DNA of 64,000 nt from DAIDKA01 sp963708865 (GTDB lineage: Bacteria > Pseudomonadota > Gammaproteobacteria > Steroidobacterales > Steroidobacteraceae), in contig CAVPUC010000009.1 in the NCBI GenBank assembly GCA_963708865.1, positions 62,001 through 126,000 of the forward strand, given 5' to 3'. A program made the position numbers and the translations under genes. This document shows positions 36,389-45,033 of this stretch, one piece after another (the stretch's first letter is position 1; every line of letters starts with the position of its first letter). Under the pieces are notes generated by a model that saw only the letters and a list, made by a program, of their open reading frames with translations, did no database searches and was not told the DNA's origin.

Positions 36389-39085
36389 ATGCCACTTTCG
36401 CTGAATCTGCGTCGGGTCCTGGTCGCGCTGCTCGCCGGTTCAGCCCTGATGCTGACCTGCCAGGCCCAGACCGTGAGCGCGACTGCGGGTGGCGGCGCCC
36501 GGGTGTTGCGCGCCACCCTCGGCAACGGCCTGAAGGTCGTCATCGTGCGCAATACCCTCGCGCCGGTCGTGGCGACCTCGGTCAATTACATGGTGGGATC
36601 TGAGGAGACCCCGGCAGGCTATCCCGGCACCGCGCACGCACAGGAACATATGATGTTCCGCGGCAGCCCCGGCCTCTCCGCCGACCAGCTCGCCAACATC
36701 GGCAGCATCATGGGCGGCGACTTCAATGCCAACACCCGTGAAAGCGTCACGCAGTACCTGTACACGGTGCCATCGGAAGATCTGGATGTAGCGCTGCACA
36801 TCGAGGCGCTGCGCATGACGGGCGTGTCGGATGCGCAATCCGAGTGGGACCATGAGCGCGGCGCCATCGAACAGGAGGTGGCGCAGGATCTGTCCAACCC
36901 CGAGTACGTGTTGTATTCCAAGCTGCGCGGCATCGCCTTCAAGGGCACGCCCTACTCTTTTGATGCGCTGGGCACCCGGCCCTCCTTTGAGAAGACCACG
37001 GCCACGATGCTCAAGCGCTTTCACGACCAGTGGTACGCGCCTAACAATGCGCTGCTGATCATCGTCGGCAACGTCGACCCGGCCGCAACGCTCAGCCGGG
37101 TGAAGGCGCTGTTCGGCGCCATTCCTCAACGGACGCTGCCGGCGCGCAGTCCCATCGAGCTGCAGCCGCTCACGAAAACATCGTTCACCGTGGATACCGA
37201 CCGTCCGGAGGGCACGCAGATGATCGCGTTCCGCGTGCCGGGCCTGGACAGTGCCGATACGCCCGCCCTGGAACTGCTGTCGGATGTATTGTCGAGCCGC
37301 CGCTTTGACCTCTACGGGCTGGTGCCGCAGGGCAAGGCCGTGGCCGCGGAGTTCTCGGTGGATCCGCTGCCCCATGCCGGGCTCGCCTTCGCGACCGTTT
37401 CGTTCCCGGCGGGCGCGGATCACAAGGCGCTCGAGCAGCAAGTGCGTGCCATTCTGGCGCGTGTCGCCCGGGATGGGGTGCCCCCCGAGCTGGTCGCCGC
37501 GGCCAAGCTGCAGGAGCGCCGGCAAACCGAATTCCAGAAGAACTCCATCGCCGGACTTGCCTCGGTCTGGGCGGATGCCCTGGCGCTGTATGGCCTTGAG
37601 TCACCCGAAGCGGACCTTGCGCGGATCGAGAAGGTCACGGTGGCGGATGTCAATCGCGTCGCACATCAGTATCTGAACCTCGATCAGGCGATCACCGCGG
37701 TGATGCTGCCCAAGGGCTCCGGCAAACCCGTGCGCGGCGGTGGCAGCGGCTTTGGCGGCCAGGAGAATATTTCCTTAGGCGAAGCCAAGCCCACCGCCTT
37801 GCCGGACTGGGCGCAGGCGGCGGTGACGCGCCTGGTGGTGCCGGCCGTGACCTCGCATCCGGTCGTGAGTCATCTGGCCAATGGGCTTACGCTGGTGGTG
37901 CAGCCGGAAGATGTGAGCGATACGGTCACCGTGGTCGGCCATATCCGCAACCGGCCTGAAGTGCAGGCACCCCCGGGTCAGGAAGGCATCTCGAACCTGC
38001 TTGGCGAACTGCTGCAGTATGGCTCGCAGCATCTGGACCGACTCGCTTATCAGCAGGCGCTGGATGGCATCGGCGCCGAAGCACGCGCCGGCACCGACTT
38101 CACCGCGGAGACGCTCGCCAGCGGCTTTGAGCGATCGGTGGAATTGCTGGCCGACAATGAACTGCATCCGGCGCTGCCGTCGCAGGCGCTGGATATCATG
38201 CGGCCGCAGTTTGCGCAGATCGTGGCGGGACGCAACCGCAGCCCCGGCTACCTGATGCAGCGCTCGCTGCGCGGGGCGCTGTACCCGGCGACGGATCCGA
38301 GTCTGCGCGAGACCACTCCGGCCAGCATCCAGGGCATCACCATCGAGCAGGTGCGCGCCTTCCACGCCATGACCTTCCGCCCCGATCTCACCACCATTGT
38401 CGTGATCGGCAAGATCACCCCCGAGCGGGCGCGCGCGACCATTGAGAAGTACTTCGGCGCCTGGACTGCCGCAGGTCCCAAGCCCGATACCGATCTGCCC
38501 CCTGCCCCCGCCAACGCCGCGGCGACCATCGCCGTTCCCGATGGCACCCGGGTGCAGGACACCGTGGTACTCGCGGAGAATCTGGCCATGACGCGCAGTA
38601 ACCCCGACTACTACGGCATGGAGATGGCCAGTGCCTTGCTGGGTGGCGGCTTTTATTCCTCGCGACTGTCCATCCATCTGCGCAAGGAGGCGGGTCTGGT
38701 GTACTCGGTGGGTTCGGAGCTGCAGATCGGCCGCACCCGCGGCGTCTACCTGATCGACTTCGCCAGTGATCCTCAGAATGTCGCCAAGGCTGCTGCCATG
38801 GCGATACAGGACGTGAAGGACCTGCAGGCAAAACCCGCGGGCAGCGAGGAGCTGCTGCGGGCGAAGGCATTGATGTTGCGCCAGATCCCGCTATCGGAGG
38901 CGAGCATCGATGAAATCGCGCGCGGCATCATCAATCGCGACGAACTGGACCTGCCGCTCGATGAGCCGAGCATTGCCGCGCGGCGCTACATCGAGCTCAC
39001 CCCGCAGGATGTGCAGGCCGTCTTCAAGAAATGGGTCCGGCCCGGCGATTTCGTGCGCGTGAGCCAGGGTCCGACACCGCCGTGA
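36389..39085 (+). CDS. M16 family zinc peptidase (two-domain, pitrilysin-like)
   Basis: The 898-residue exported peptidase has a signal peptide (residues 1-27). The inverted zinc motif H83-A-Q-E86-H87 is followed about 70 residues later by E-R-G-A-I-E-Q-E, which supplies the third ligand. A second, inactive M16 half follows, with P-G-Q-E-G-I-S-N-L-L. An R/Y-containing C-terminal part is present. I chose ATG 36389 over an upstream ATG at 36329 because it begins the signal peptide and has TGAGG about 8 nt before it. Its TGA overlaps the next gene's GTG. Confidence 0.9.
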   Translation: MPLSLNLRRVLVALLAGSALMLTCQAQTVSATAGGGARVLRATLGNGLKVVIVRNTLAPVVATSVNYMVGSEETPAGYPGTAHAQEHMMFRGSPGLSADQLANIGSIMGGDFNANTRESVTQYLYTVPSEDLDVALHIEALRMTGVSDAQSEWDHERGAIEQEVAQDLSNPEYVLYSKLRGIAFKGTPYSFDALGTRPSFEKTTATMLKRFHDQWYAPNNALLIIVGNVDPAATLSRVKALFGAIPQRTLPARSPIELQPLTKTSFTVDTDRPEGTQMIAFRVPGLDSADTPALELLSDVLSSRRFDLYGLVPQGKAVAAEFSVDPLPHAGLAFATVSFPAGADHKALEQQVRAILARVARDGVPPELVAAAKLQERRQTEFQKNSIAGLASVWADALALYGLESPEADLARIEKVTVADVNRVAHQYLNLDQAITAVMLPKGSGKPVRGGGSGFGGQENISLGEAKPTALPDWAQAAVTRLVVPAVTSHPVVSHLANGLTLVVQPEDVSDTVTVVGHIRNRPEVQAPPGQEGISNLLGELLQYGSQHLDRLAYQQALDGIGAEARAGTDFTAETLASGFERSVELLADNELHPALPSQALDIMRPQFAQIVAGRNRSPGYLMQRSLRGALYPATDPSLRETTPASIQGITIEQVRAFHAMTFRPDLTTIVVIGKITPERARATIEKYFGAWTAAGPKPDTDLPPAPANAAATIAVPDGTRVQDTVVLAENLAMTRSNPDYYGMEMASALLGGGFYSSRLSIHLRKEAGLVYSVGSELQIGRTRGVYLIDFASDPQNVAKAAAMAIQDVKDLQAKPAGSEELLRAKALMLRQIPLSEASIDEIARGIINRDELDLPLDEPSIAARRYIELTPQDVQAVFKKWVRPGDFVRVSQGPTPP

Positions 39086-40080
39086 ATGCCCGGGCGGTCC
39101 GTACGGCCCTTCACGACCGCCCCGGCCTGCCGCTCGCTTTGTTCGGTCCGCAGTACTGGCCGACCTGGCTCGGGCTTGCGCTGTTGCGGCTGATCCAGCT
39201 GCTGCCCCATGGCGTTCTGCTGCGGGTGGGCCGCGGCATTGGGCGCCTGGTACGCAGGCTCCCGCTGCACTATGCGCAGGTGGCGCGCTGCAATCTGCAG
39301 CTGTGCCTTCCGCAGCTACCCGCAGAGGAGCGCGAGCGGGTGCTCGATGCGCACTTCGAGGCGCTCGGCATGGGCCTGTGCGAGTCGGCGATGACCTGGT
39401 GGGGAAGCGATGCGCAGATCACGCGGCTGTCGCACATCGTCGGGCTCGAACACCTGCGTCACGCGCTCGAGCGGGGCCGCGGAGCCATCCTGCTCACCGC
39501 CCACTTCACCACCCTGGAAATCGGTGCCCGCGTGCTCAACACCCAGGTGCCGCTGAACGCCATGCACAAGCGCCCGAAGAATGAGCTGCTGGCGCACTTC
39601 TTCGAACGCCACCGCGGTCGCCATGCGCTGCGCATCTTCAGCCGCGACAACGTGCGCGGCATGGTGCGGGCACTGCGTGACAATGAGTGCGTCTGGTATG
39701 CGCCGGATCAAAGCTATCGGAAAAAGGGCGCGCAGATGGTGCACTTCTTCGGCGTGCCCGCGGCCACCAACGTGTTCACTTCACGCCTGGCGACACTGAC
39801 GGGGGCCGCGGTGCTGTTTATCGGCCACGAACGCCTGCGCGGTACGGATGGCTATCGCGTCAGCATTCACCCGGCGCCTGCCGGCTATCCGAGCGACTCC
39901 GCCGTGGAGGACGCCGAGCAATTCAATCGTTTCGTCGAATCCGAAGTGCGGCGCATCCCGGCGCAGTATTGGTGGATACACCGCCGGTTCAAGGGGCTGG
40001 CGGCGGATTATCCCAACTACTACGGCAGTGCCGCACGCCGCAAGCCCGCCGCGGTGCCGCTCAACGATCAGCGTCATTGA
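39082..40080 (+). CDS. LpxL/HtrB-type lipid A acyltransferase
   Basis: The 332-residue membrane-bound acyltransferase adds a secondary acyl chain to Kdo-lipid A or its precursor. The catalytic H-x4-E motif reads T-A-H-F-T-T-L-E. Also present are the family motif W-Y-A-P-D-Q-S-Y, M-H-K-R-P-K-N, F-F-G-V-P-A-A-T-N and the C-terminal I-H-R-R-F-K. An N-terminal hydrophobic segment (residues 28-45) serves as anchor. GTG at 39082 overlaps the M16 stop and is preferred over a longer ATG reading from 39031. Confidence 0.9.
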   Translation: MNARAVRTALHDRPGLPLALFGPQYWPTWLGLALLRLIQLLPHGVLLRVGRGIGRLVRRLPLHYAQVARCNLQLCLPQLPAEERERVLDAHFEALGMGLCESAMTWWGSDAQITRLSHIVGLEHLRHALERGRGAILLTAHFTTLEIGARVLNTQVPLNAMHKRPKNELLAHFFERHRGRHALRIFSRDNVRGMVRALRDNECVWYAPDQSYRKKGAQMVHFFGVPAATNVFTSRLATLTGAAVLFIGHERLRGTDGYRVSIHPAPAGYPSDSAVEDAEQFNRFVESEVRRIPAQYWWIHRRFKGLAADYPNYYGSAARRKPAAVPLNDQRH

Positions 40081-40486
40081 GGTGACGCGCCAGCTTCGCT
40101 GCCAGTTGCGCCGCATCACTGCCGAGGTGCGCGCTGGGCCAGCGGATGCTAAGTCCGGCCACCGCATCGGGCTTCGGAATGATGTGAAAATGCACGTGCG
40201 GGACCGCCTGATGGGCGCCCGCGCCGTTGTTCTCCAGCACGTTGTATTCAGTGACCCCGGTGACGGCGATGACCGCGCGACAGATGCGCGGCAGCACCCG
40301 CCCGATGGCCGCCGCCGCCTCATCGGACAGCTGGTCCAGGGTTGTCGCCGGCTCCTTGGAAATCACCAGCGTGTGACCGCGACTCAATGGCGCGATATCG
40401 AGGAAGGCGAGCACGTGCGCGTCCTCGTAAATCCTGTGACAGGGAATGCTGCCCGCGATGATCTTGCCGAATATCGTCTCGGACAT
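40061..40486 (-). CDS. HIT-family nucleotide-binding hydrolase
   Basis: The 141-residue protein is a histidine-triad hydrolase: the active site reads H-V-H-F-H-I-I-P near residues 101-108. The N-terminus I-F-G-K-I-I-A-G-S-I-P-C matches the HinT/Fhit-like group. It probably cleaves AMP or similar nucleotides from small adducts. The first Cys of typical HinT zinc sites is not obvious. The 3' end overlaps the convergent acyltransferase gene by 20 bp. A longer frame upstream belongs to other genes. Confidence 0.9.
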   Translation of the reverse strand: MSETIFGKIIAGSIPCHRIYEDAHVLAFLDIAPLSRGHTLVISKEPATTLDQLSDEAAAAIGRVLPRICRAVIAVTGVTEYNVLENNGAGAHQAVPHVHFHIIPKPDAVAGLSIRWPSAHLGSDAAQLAAKLARHLNDADR

Positions 40487-40511
40487 TGACTCACCCGATT
40501 CAAATCGCCGC

Positions 40512-40823
40512 TCAGTTCGGCTGAATGTTGGCCTGATCCGGCTCGAGGAACTGCGGCGGTGAGGTCGTGCGGCGAAGCTGCGCCGGGGCCTTGGTCGAGG
40601 CGTGGCTCTGGGCACGGCTGCGACCCACCACGCGGGCACCCGTGAGCCTTTCGATGGAGCGGATGGCGGAAGCCTTGGCGACGTGCTTGCACCAGGCGCC
40701 TTGGGCGAAGCCTGCCGAGGCGGCATAGTCGTCGCAATTGCATACCCATTGGATATGACCATCGGCCAACTGAAACAGTTGTACGGTGCGCTGCCCGACC
40801 TGATAGGTGGATAACAGTGCCAT
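40512..40823 (-). CDS. small SWIM zinc-finger protein
   Basis: The 103-residue protein has C28-x-C30, then about 14 residues, then C45-x-H47, which matches the SWIM finger (CxC...CxH). SWIM domains bind DNA or partner proteins in Swi2/Snf2-type ATPases, recombination mediators and transposases. No other domain is present: the C-terminal half is basic, then Pro/Gln-rich. The start at ATG 40823 was taken because the finger lies near the N-terminus; a longer reading to 40898 is possible. It is upstream of the HIT gene by about 25 nt. Confidence 0.7.
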   Translation of the reverse strand: MALLSTYQVGQRTVQLFQLADGHIQWVCNCDDYAASAGFAQGAWCKHVAKASAIRSIERLTGARVVGRSRAQSHASTKAPAQLRRTTSPPQFLEPDQANIQPN

Positions 40824-40908
40824 TGCCGGGATGTTACCGCTTCGCGCCTGTGGATGAGGTGTGAATTTCCTGTGGGCAAGTGAAATTCGTGTGCCCAAAA
40901 TGGTGCGC

Positions 40909-41536
40909 TCAGTTCAGGTCCGGATTGAATTCGGGGCTGCTCGAGAGTTCAATCTTGACTGTCAGTCCGAGCGCATGCAGTTGCTGGCCCATCTCGGGCG
41001 TGATCCGCAGGCCCTCCAGTGCCTCGGCCTGCACCGCCGCGAGCAGCGTCAGCGAGCCGCCCTGCTCGCGCAGCCGCGCGAGGAACGCGGCGTGGCGCAC
41101 GGCCATGCAGTAACAGACCAGCACAATGCCCCAGCCGAGACTGCCGGGCGTCATCGGCTCGCCTTCTTCCAGTCCGAAACGTGCCCGCAGCATCTTGGCT
41201 TCCTGCGGCAGCAACGCCGCCAGAAACTGACTTCGTCACCTGCGGGCCGCTCTTGGCGCGTGCTTCAGCGCCGCCGCCGCGCGCCAAACGACCGGCCAGC
41301 GCCGCGGGCGCCGACCACACCATCGGGTCCAGCACCGAGACCCAGTAGGTTTCCCCATGCACGGCGGTCGCCGCCAGGCCGCTGCGCGATTGGCGCGGTT
41401 CGCCGGCTCGAAAGGATTCGGTGGCCTCCAGGCCCAGCTCGCGCGAGATCTCCGCCGGGTCCACCGAAGGATGCCGGACATGGAGCGACAGCTGGTATGG
41501 CGTCGCCTGCTCGATGGAGCGCTTCCTCCCCTGCAT
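40909..41536 (-). CDS. DUF4279-like protein, one frameshift
   Basis: The N-terminal part has the pattern H-P-S-V-D-P-A-E-I-S-R-E-L-G-L near residues 22-36, matching DUF4279, which is often found in small immunity-like or hypothetical proteins. One extra base near 41235 breaks the frame; without it the reading becomes Q-F-L-A-A-L-L-P-Q-E-A-K-M and the protein has 208 residues. An AGAGGGG ribosome-binding site precedes ATG 41536. It stands alone, divergent from the DUF6152 gene. Its function is unknown. Confidence 0.65.
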
Positions 41537-41751
41537 TGCGGAGTTCCCCTCTTGGATTGTCCCGCGCCGGATGGCATCTGACTGCGAAACCACGCCGGGC
41601 GTCAAATCTCTTGTGAAGCCGATCCTGCTTCTGGCCACGCTCAAGTCTGGACGGCGGCGAATGGTCTGCTACCATGCCATGCGCAAAATGCGCCGGGTCG
41701 CGGACGCCATGCACTGGAATGGCGCGGCGGTGCGGCGATGAGGGGGAGGCG

Positions 41752-42138
41752 GTGCAGGGATCAACACTAAAACGGGTGGTCGCGGCGGCTCTGGCGCTGT
41801 GCGTGGCCCTACTCGCCGCTGCGCATCATTCCTTCGCGGTGTTCTTCAACACCGATTCCCAGCTGGTGAAGATCAGCGGCGTGGTGCAGGACTTCCAGTT
41901 CCGCAATCCGCATGGCGTGATCACCCTCGCCGTGCCCAAGGGCAAAACCCAGATCATCTGGCGCGCCGAGACCAACTCACCGTCCGTCCTGCGCCGCCGC
42001 GGCTGGACTCCCGAAAGCCTGCATGTGGGAGACCGGGTGACCCTCGAGGGTTGGCCGGCCCAGGATGGCAGTCGATACATCCGACTCAGATCCGCTCACC
42101 TCGCCGATGGCCGCCCGGTGGGCCAGCCGATCGGATGA
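41752..42138 (+). CDS. DUF6152-family exported protein
   Basis: The 128-residue exported protein has a signal segment (residues 4-22 of the GTG form) followed by H-H-S-F-A and the conserved block N-P-H-G-V-I-T-L. It ends with G-W-T-P-E-S-L-H-V-G-D-R-V-T-L, typical of the DUF6152 family, a small beta-barrel-like periplasmic protein. A purine-rich AGGGGGAGG lies just upstream, though closer than usual; ATG 41674 would give a longer protein. Its stop overlaps the next gene (ATGA). Confidence 0.72.
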   Translation: MQGSTLKRVVAAALALCVALLAAAHHSFAVFFNTDSQLVKISGVVQDFQFRNPHGVITLAVPKGKTQIIWRAETNSPSVLRRRGWTPESLHVGDRVTLEGWPAQDGSRYIRLRSAHLADGRPVGQPIG

Positions 42139-42916
42139 CCATGCGTACCGTATCCCTCATCGCAGCGGTGCTGCTCCTGGTCGGCTGCTCGGGCCAGCTC
42201 CCCGATCAGGCGCCGCTTCCGTGCCGCGCGCCGCCTCGCGGCCGGTCCATCCCGACTTCTCCGGCTTCTGGAATCTGGATATGAAGACGCCGCGGGATCC
42301 GGGGCTCATGGCCCTGGTGGCGCCCAACACCGTGTTCATGGATGACACCGGACCGGTTGAGTTTCCGGCCGGCAACTACGGTGGCCTGATCCCGACCCCG
42401 GCCGCCCAGGCGGCCATCAGGAAGTGGAATCCGCGCGACCAGCTCAAGCCGGAGAACGCCTGCCGCCCGCCCTCGATCGTCTATGCCCTGCAGGGTCCCT
42501 TCCCCATCGAGATCTTCCAAAGCGATGTGTTCATCGTCATGAAGCTCGAGTACTACGACCTGGTGCGCCTCATCTTCCTCGACGGCCGCAAACCCGAAGC
42601 CGACTTCCCGCACTCGATGACCGGTTTCTCGAGTGGCCACTGGGAAGGCTCGACCCTGGTGGTGCAGACCACCCATCTGGAAGCGGCGACCCTGACCAAC
42701 AACGGCCTGGACCACACTGAAAACATCAAGGTCACCGAGCGGTTTCGCCTGAGCCCCGATGGCAACGTCCTCATGGCCACCCAGGAATACGAAGATCCGG
42801 CGGCGATCCAGAATCGCGGTGTGCGCTTCATCGCCTGGCGCAGGCAGGCCGGACAGCACGTGTTCCCGTACGAATGTGATCCGGGTTTCGCCGGCAACTA
42901 CAAGGCCGGCAAGTAG
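42135..42916 (+). CDS. lipoprotein partner of DUF6152 protein, one frameshift
   Basis: The lipoprotein signal M-T-M-R-T-V-S-L-I-A-A-V-L-L-L-V-G-C-S-G lies in one frame. The body, from V-P-R-A-A-S-R-P-V-H-P-D-F-S-G-F-W-N to the stop at 42916, lies in another. One base appears missing in the GC run near 42210; with it the product is 260 residues. The F-S-G-F-W-N/L pattern recurs in proteins encoded next to DUF6152 genes, as far as I recall. The body has no known catalytic motif. The start overlaps the DUF6152 stop, so the pair is an operon. Confidence 0.7.
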
Positions 42917-42923
42917 CGCGAGC

Positions 42924-43346
42924 TCAGCGCAACAGGATCAACTCCGGAATCGCATCGGCCGCTGCCCAGAGAATGGCATTCTGCTCGAACTGACTGCCCA
43001 GCGCCTGCGCGGCCGATCGATCCACTCCCAGCACCAGGAAGCTGGGCTCACCGGGCCATTCGCCGCTTGGGTGCTCACCCATGCCATCGCATGCCGCGTG
43101 TCCGTGCCGTGCGATCTCCAGCGCCAATGCCGCCTGCCGTCGGGCGTTGCAGGCCGCATCGAGGCGCGCTCCGAACGGGTTGCAGGCGGTAACGAAGGCG
43201 GCGCAGTCGAGGTGATGCAGTCGATACAGCCGCAAGAGCTGCGCGCTGGGCACGCCGACCTGCAGCACGGCGGGGATGTCGCCAAATACCCGGTAGTGCG
43301 TCTGCCGATAGGCGCGCACGGTGGCCGCGGGGATGATGGAACCCAT
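42924..43346 (-). CDS. DUF3293 domain protein
   Basis: The 140-residue protein matches DUF3293: A-Y-R-Q-T-H-Y-R-V at the start, A-F-V-T-A-C-N-P-F-G near residues 50-59, and F-E-Q-N-A-I-L-W near the end. The function of this family is not known. It starts at ATG 43346, and its 5' end faces the AAA+ ATPase gene, so the two share a short divergent promoter region. It is convergent with the lipoprotein gene. Confidence 0.75.
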   Translation of the reverse strand: MGSIIPAATVRAYRQTHYRVFGDIPAVLQVGVPSAQLLRLYRLHHLDCAAFVTACNPFGARLDAACNARRQAALALEIARHGHAACDGMGEHPSGEWPGEPSFLVLGVDRSAAQALGSQFEQNAILWAAADAIPELILLR

Positions 43347-43365
43347 AGCGGCGATTTGGCCATGG

Positions 43366-43371
43366 TATAAG
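43366..43371 (+). promoter_or_regulatory. candidate -10 element for the AAA+ gene
   Basis: TATAAG ends 6 nt before the chosen ATG at 43378 and no Shine-Dalgarno sequence is visible. This fits a leaderless transcript and supports that start over a longer one at 43321. Confidence 0.35.
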
Positions 43372-43377
43372 CGCCAG

Positions 43378-45033
43378 ATGCAAACCCATACTCCGGCCTG
43401 GGCAGCGGAACTCGACATCGCCTTTCGCAGCGGCGCGAGCGGCCAATGTGTCCTGTATGGCAACGTGCATGATCGGCTGGCGGTCGGTGATCGGCTGATC
43501 AGCATCGACCGGTATCTGCAGGACACGCTGTTGGCCGCGATGACGGTGGTGCTCTCTTATGATCTGGGCAATGGGCTCACGGTGGAACGCGGGGAGGAGC
43601 ATCTGGCGCAGTGGGTGCCCTCGTCGCTGCGCAACTTGCCGCTCGAACCGCTGGAGGCCGTGCGCTTCATCAACCGCTACGCGCGCTACCTCGCCAACCT
43701 GCGTGCCGTTCAGCACCGGGACATTCCCAGCGTCGCCGTCGTGGTCCGGGGCGCCGACCAGCTGCTGCCCGCCGATGGGCAGGGCTTGCAGCATGGCAGC
43801 CTCACCTGCCTGGTGCGCGACTGGGGTTTGAGCAGCCCGTTTGCGCAGCTGCCGTTCTACAGTTTTCTGATTGCGGATAATCTGACCGACCTGGATCCGC
43901 TGCTGGCATTCGCGCCGCAGTCGAAGCTGGTGCGCATTCCGCTGCCTTCGGCGGGAGATCTGGAACTGGCGCTGCGCGCGCTGCACCGCGAATTTCCGCA
44001 AACCCTTCCCGCCGCCACCAATTTTGCAGCGCTTGCGGCCGCGATCACCGGCCTGTCAGTGAATACCCTGCTGCAGATCACCAAAGTGCGCGCCCATAAT
44101 GGCCAGGTGCTGCAGTCGCATGACTTTGCGGCGCTGAAAAAGGAGATGGTCGAGCGCGACGCGCCGGGACTGGTCGAATTTGTCGAATCGACCCGCACGC
44201 TGGATGACTACTTCGGACAGGAGACCCTGAAGAGCTGGCTGCGCCAGGACATTGCCTTGTGGCGGATCAACGATATCAAGGCACTGCCCATGGGCTACCT
44301 GCTGTGCGGGCCGGTGGGCACCGGCAAGACGTTCCTGGTGGAGTGCCTGGCCGGGGAAGCCGGCGTGCCGGTTCTGAAGCTGAAGAACTTCCGTGACAAG
44401 TGGATCGGCTCAAGTGAAGCCAATCTCGAGAAGATCTTCCGCCTGATCCACGCGCTCGGCCGCTGCATCGTATTCGTCGATGAGGCGGATCAGACCTTGG
44501 GACGACGTGACTCGGGTATCTCCGACAGCGGGCTGTCCGGCCGACTGTATTCCATGATCGCTCAGGAGATGGCCGACACCGGCAATCGCGGCAATATCGT
44601 GTGGGTGCTGGGGTCTTCCCGTCCCGACCTGATCGAGGTGGACCTGAAGCGCCCCGGTCGTATTGATCTGAAGGTGCCGATTCTGCCCACCGCAACCCGA
44701 GCCCAGAGCAGCGGCCTGATCGCGGCGCTGGCGAAGCGTTATGGGATGACGATCACCGAAGAGGAGATGCGTGAGATGTTGCCCCGCATCCCGGCAATGA
44801 TCACTCCAGGCGCCGCGGAGGCGCTGGTGGTCAAAGCCTACCGGGTGTCGCGCACCGAGACCGTCGCACCGGCTGCCGCCCTCGCTCTGTGCCTGGTGGG
44901 TTATCAAAGCGCCATTCCACAGGAGGTGCTGGAACTGCAGATGCGGCTCGCCATCCAGGAAGCGACCGACCTGTCCTTTGTGCCCGAGGAATTGCGCCAC
45001 TTTGCGACGCCGGGCGCCCCCGTCACGGCGTGA
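43378..45033 (+). CDS. AAA+ ATPase of unknown role
   Basis: The 551-residue protein has a roughly 270-residue N-terminal region of no family I can name, with pattern C-V-L-Y-G-N-V-H-D near residue 22. A single AAA+ module follows: Walker A G-P-V-G-T-G-K-T near 311-318, Walker B C-I-V-F-V-D-E-A-D near 362-370, a sensor-1-like W-V-L-G-S-S-R-P-D, and R-P-G-R-I-D. This is the FtsH/CDC48-like core. It may remodel proteins or membranes. No partner is obvious: the 3' neighbour is a convergent FecR gene overlapping by 11 bp. Confidence 0.85.
   Translation: MQTHTPAWAAELDIAFRSGASGQCVLYGNVHDRLAVGDRLISIDRYLQDTLLAAMTVVLSYDLGNGLTVERGEEHLAQWVPSSLRNLPLEPLEAVRFINRYARYLANLRAVQHRDIPSVAVVVRGADQLLPADGQGLQHGSLTCLVRDWGLSSPFAQLPFYSFLIADNLTDLDPLLAFAPQSKLVRIPLPSAGDLELALRALHREFPQTLPAATNFAALAAAITGLSVNTLLQITKVRAHNGQVLQSHDFAALKKEMVERDAPGLVEFVESTRTLDDYFGQETLKSWLRQDIALWRINDIKALPMGYLLCGPVGTGKTFLVECLAGEAGVPVLKLKNFRDKWIGSSEANLEKIFRLIHALGRCIVFVDEADQTLGRRDSGISDSGLSGRLYSMIAQEMADTGNRGNIVWVLGSSRPDLIEVDLKRPGRIDLKVPILPTATRAQSSGLIAALAKRYGMTITEEEMREMLPRIPAMITPGAAEALVVKAYRVSRTETVAPAAALALCLVGYQSAIPQEVLELQMRLAIQEATDLSFVPEELRHFATPGAPVTA

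Noticed and set aside
40061..40879. Single 272-residue protein spanning HIT and upstream region
   Set aside because: The HIT domain starts at an internal ATG, and the upstream part is another frame of the SWIM gene.
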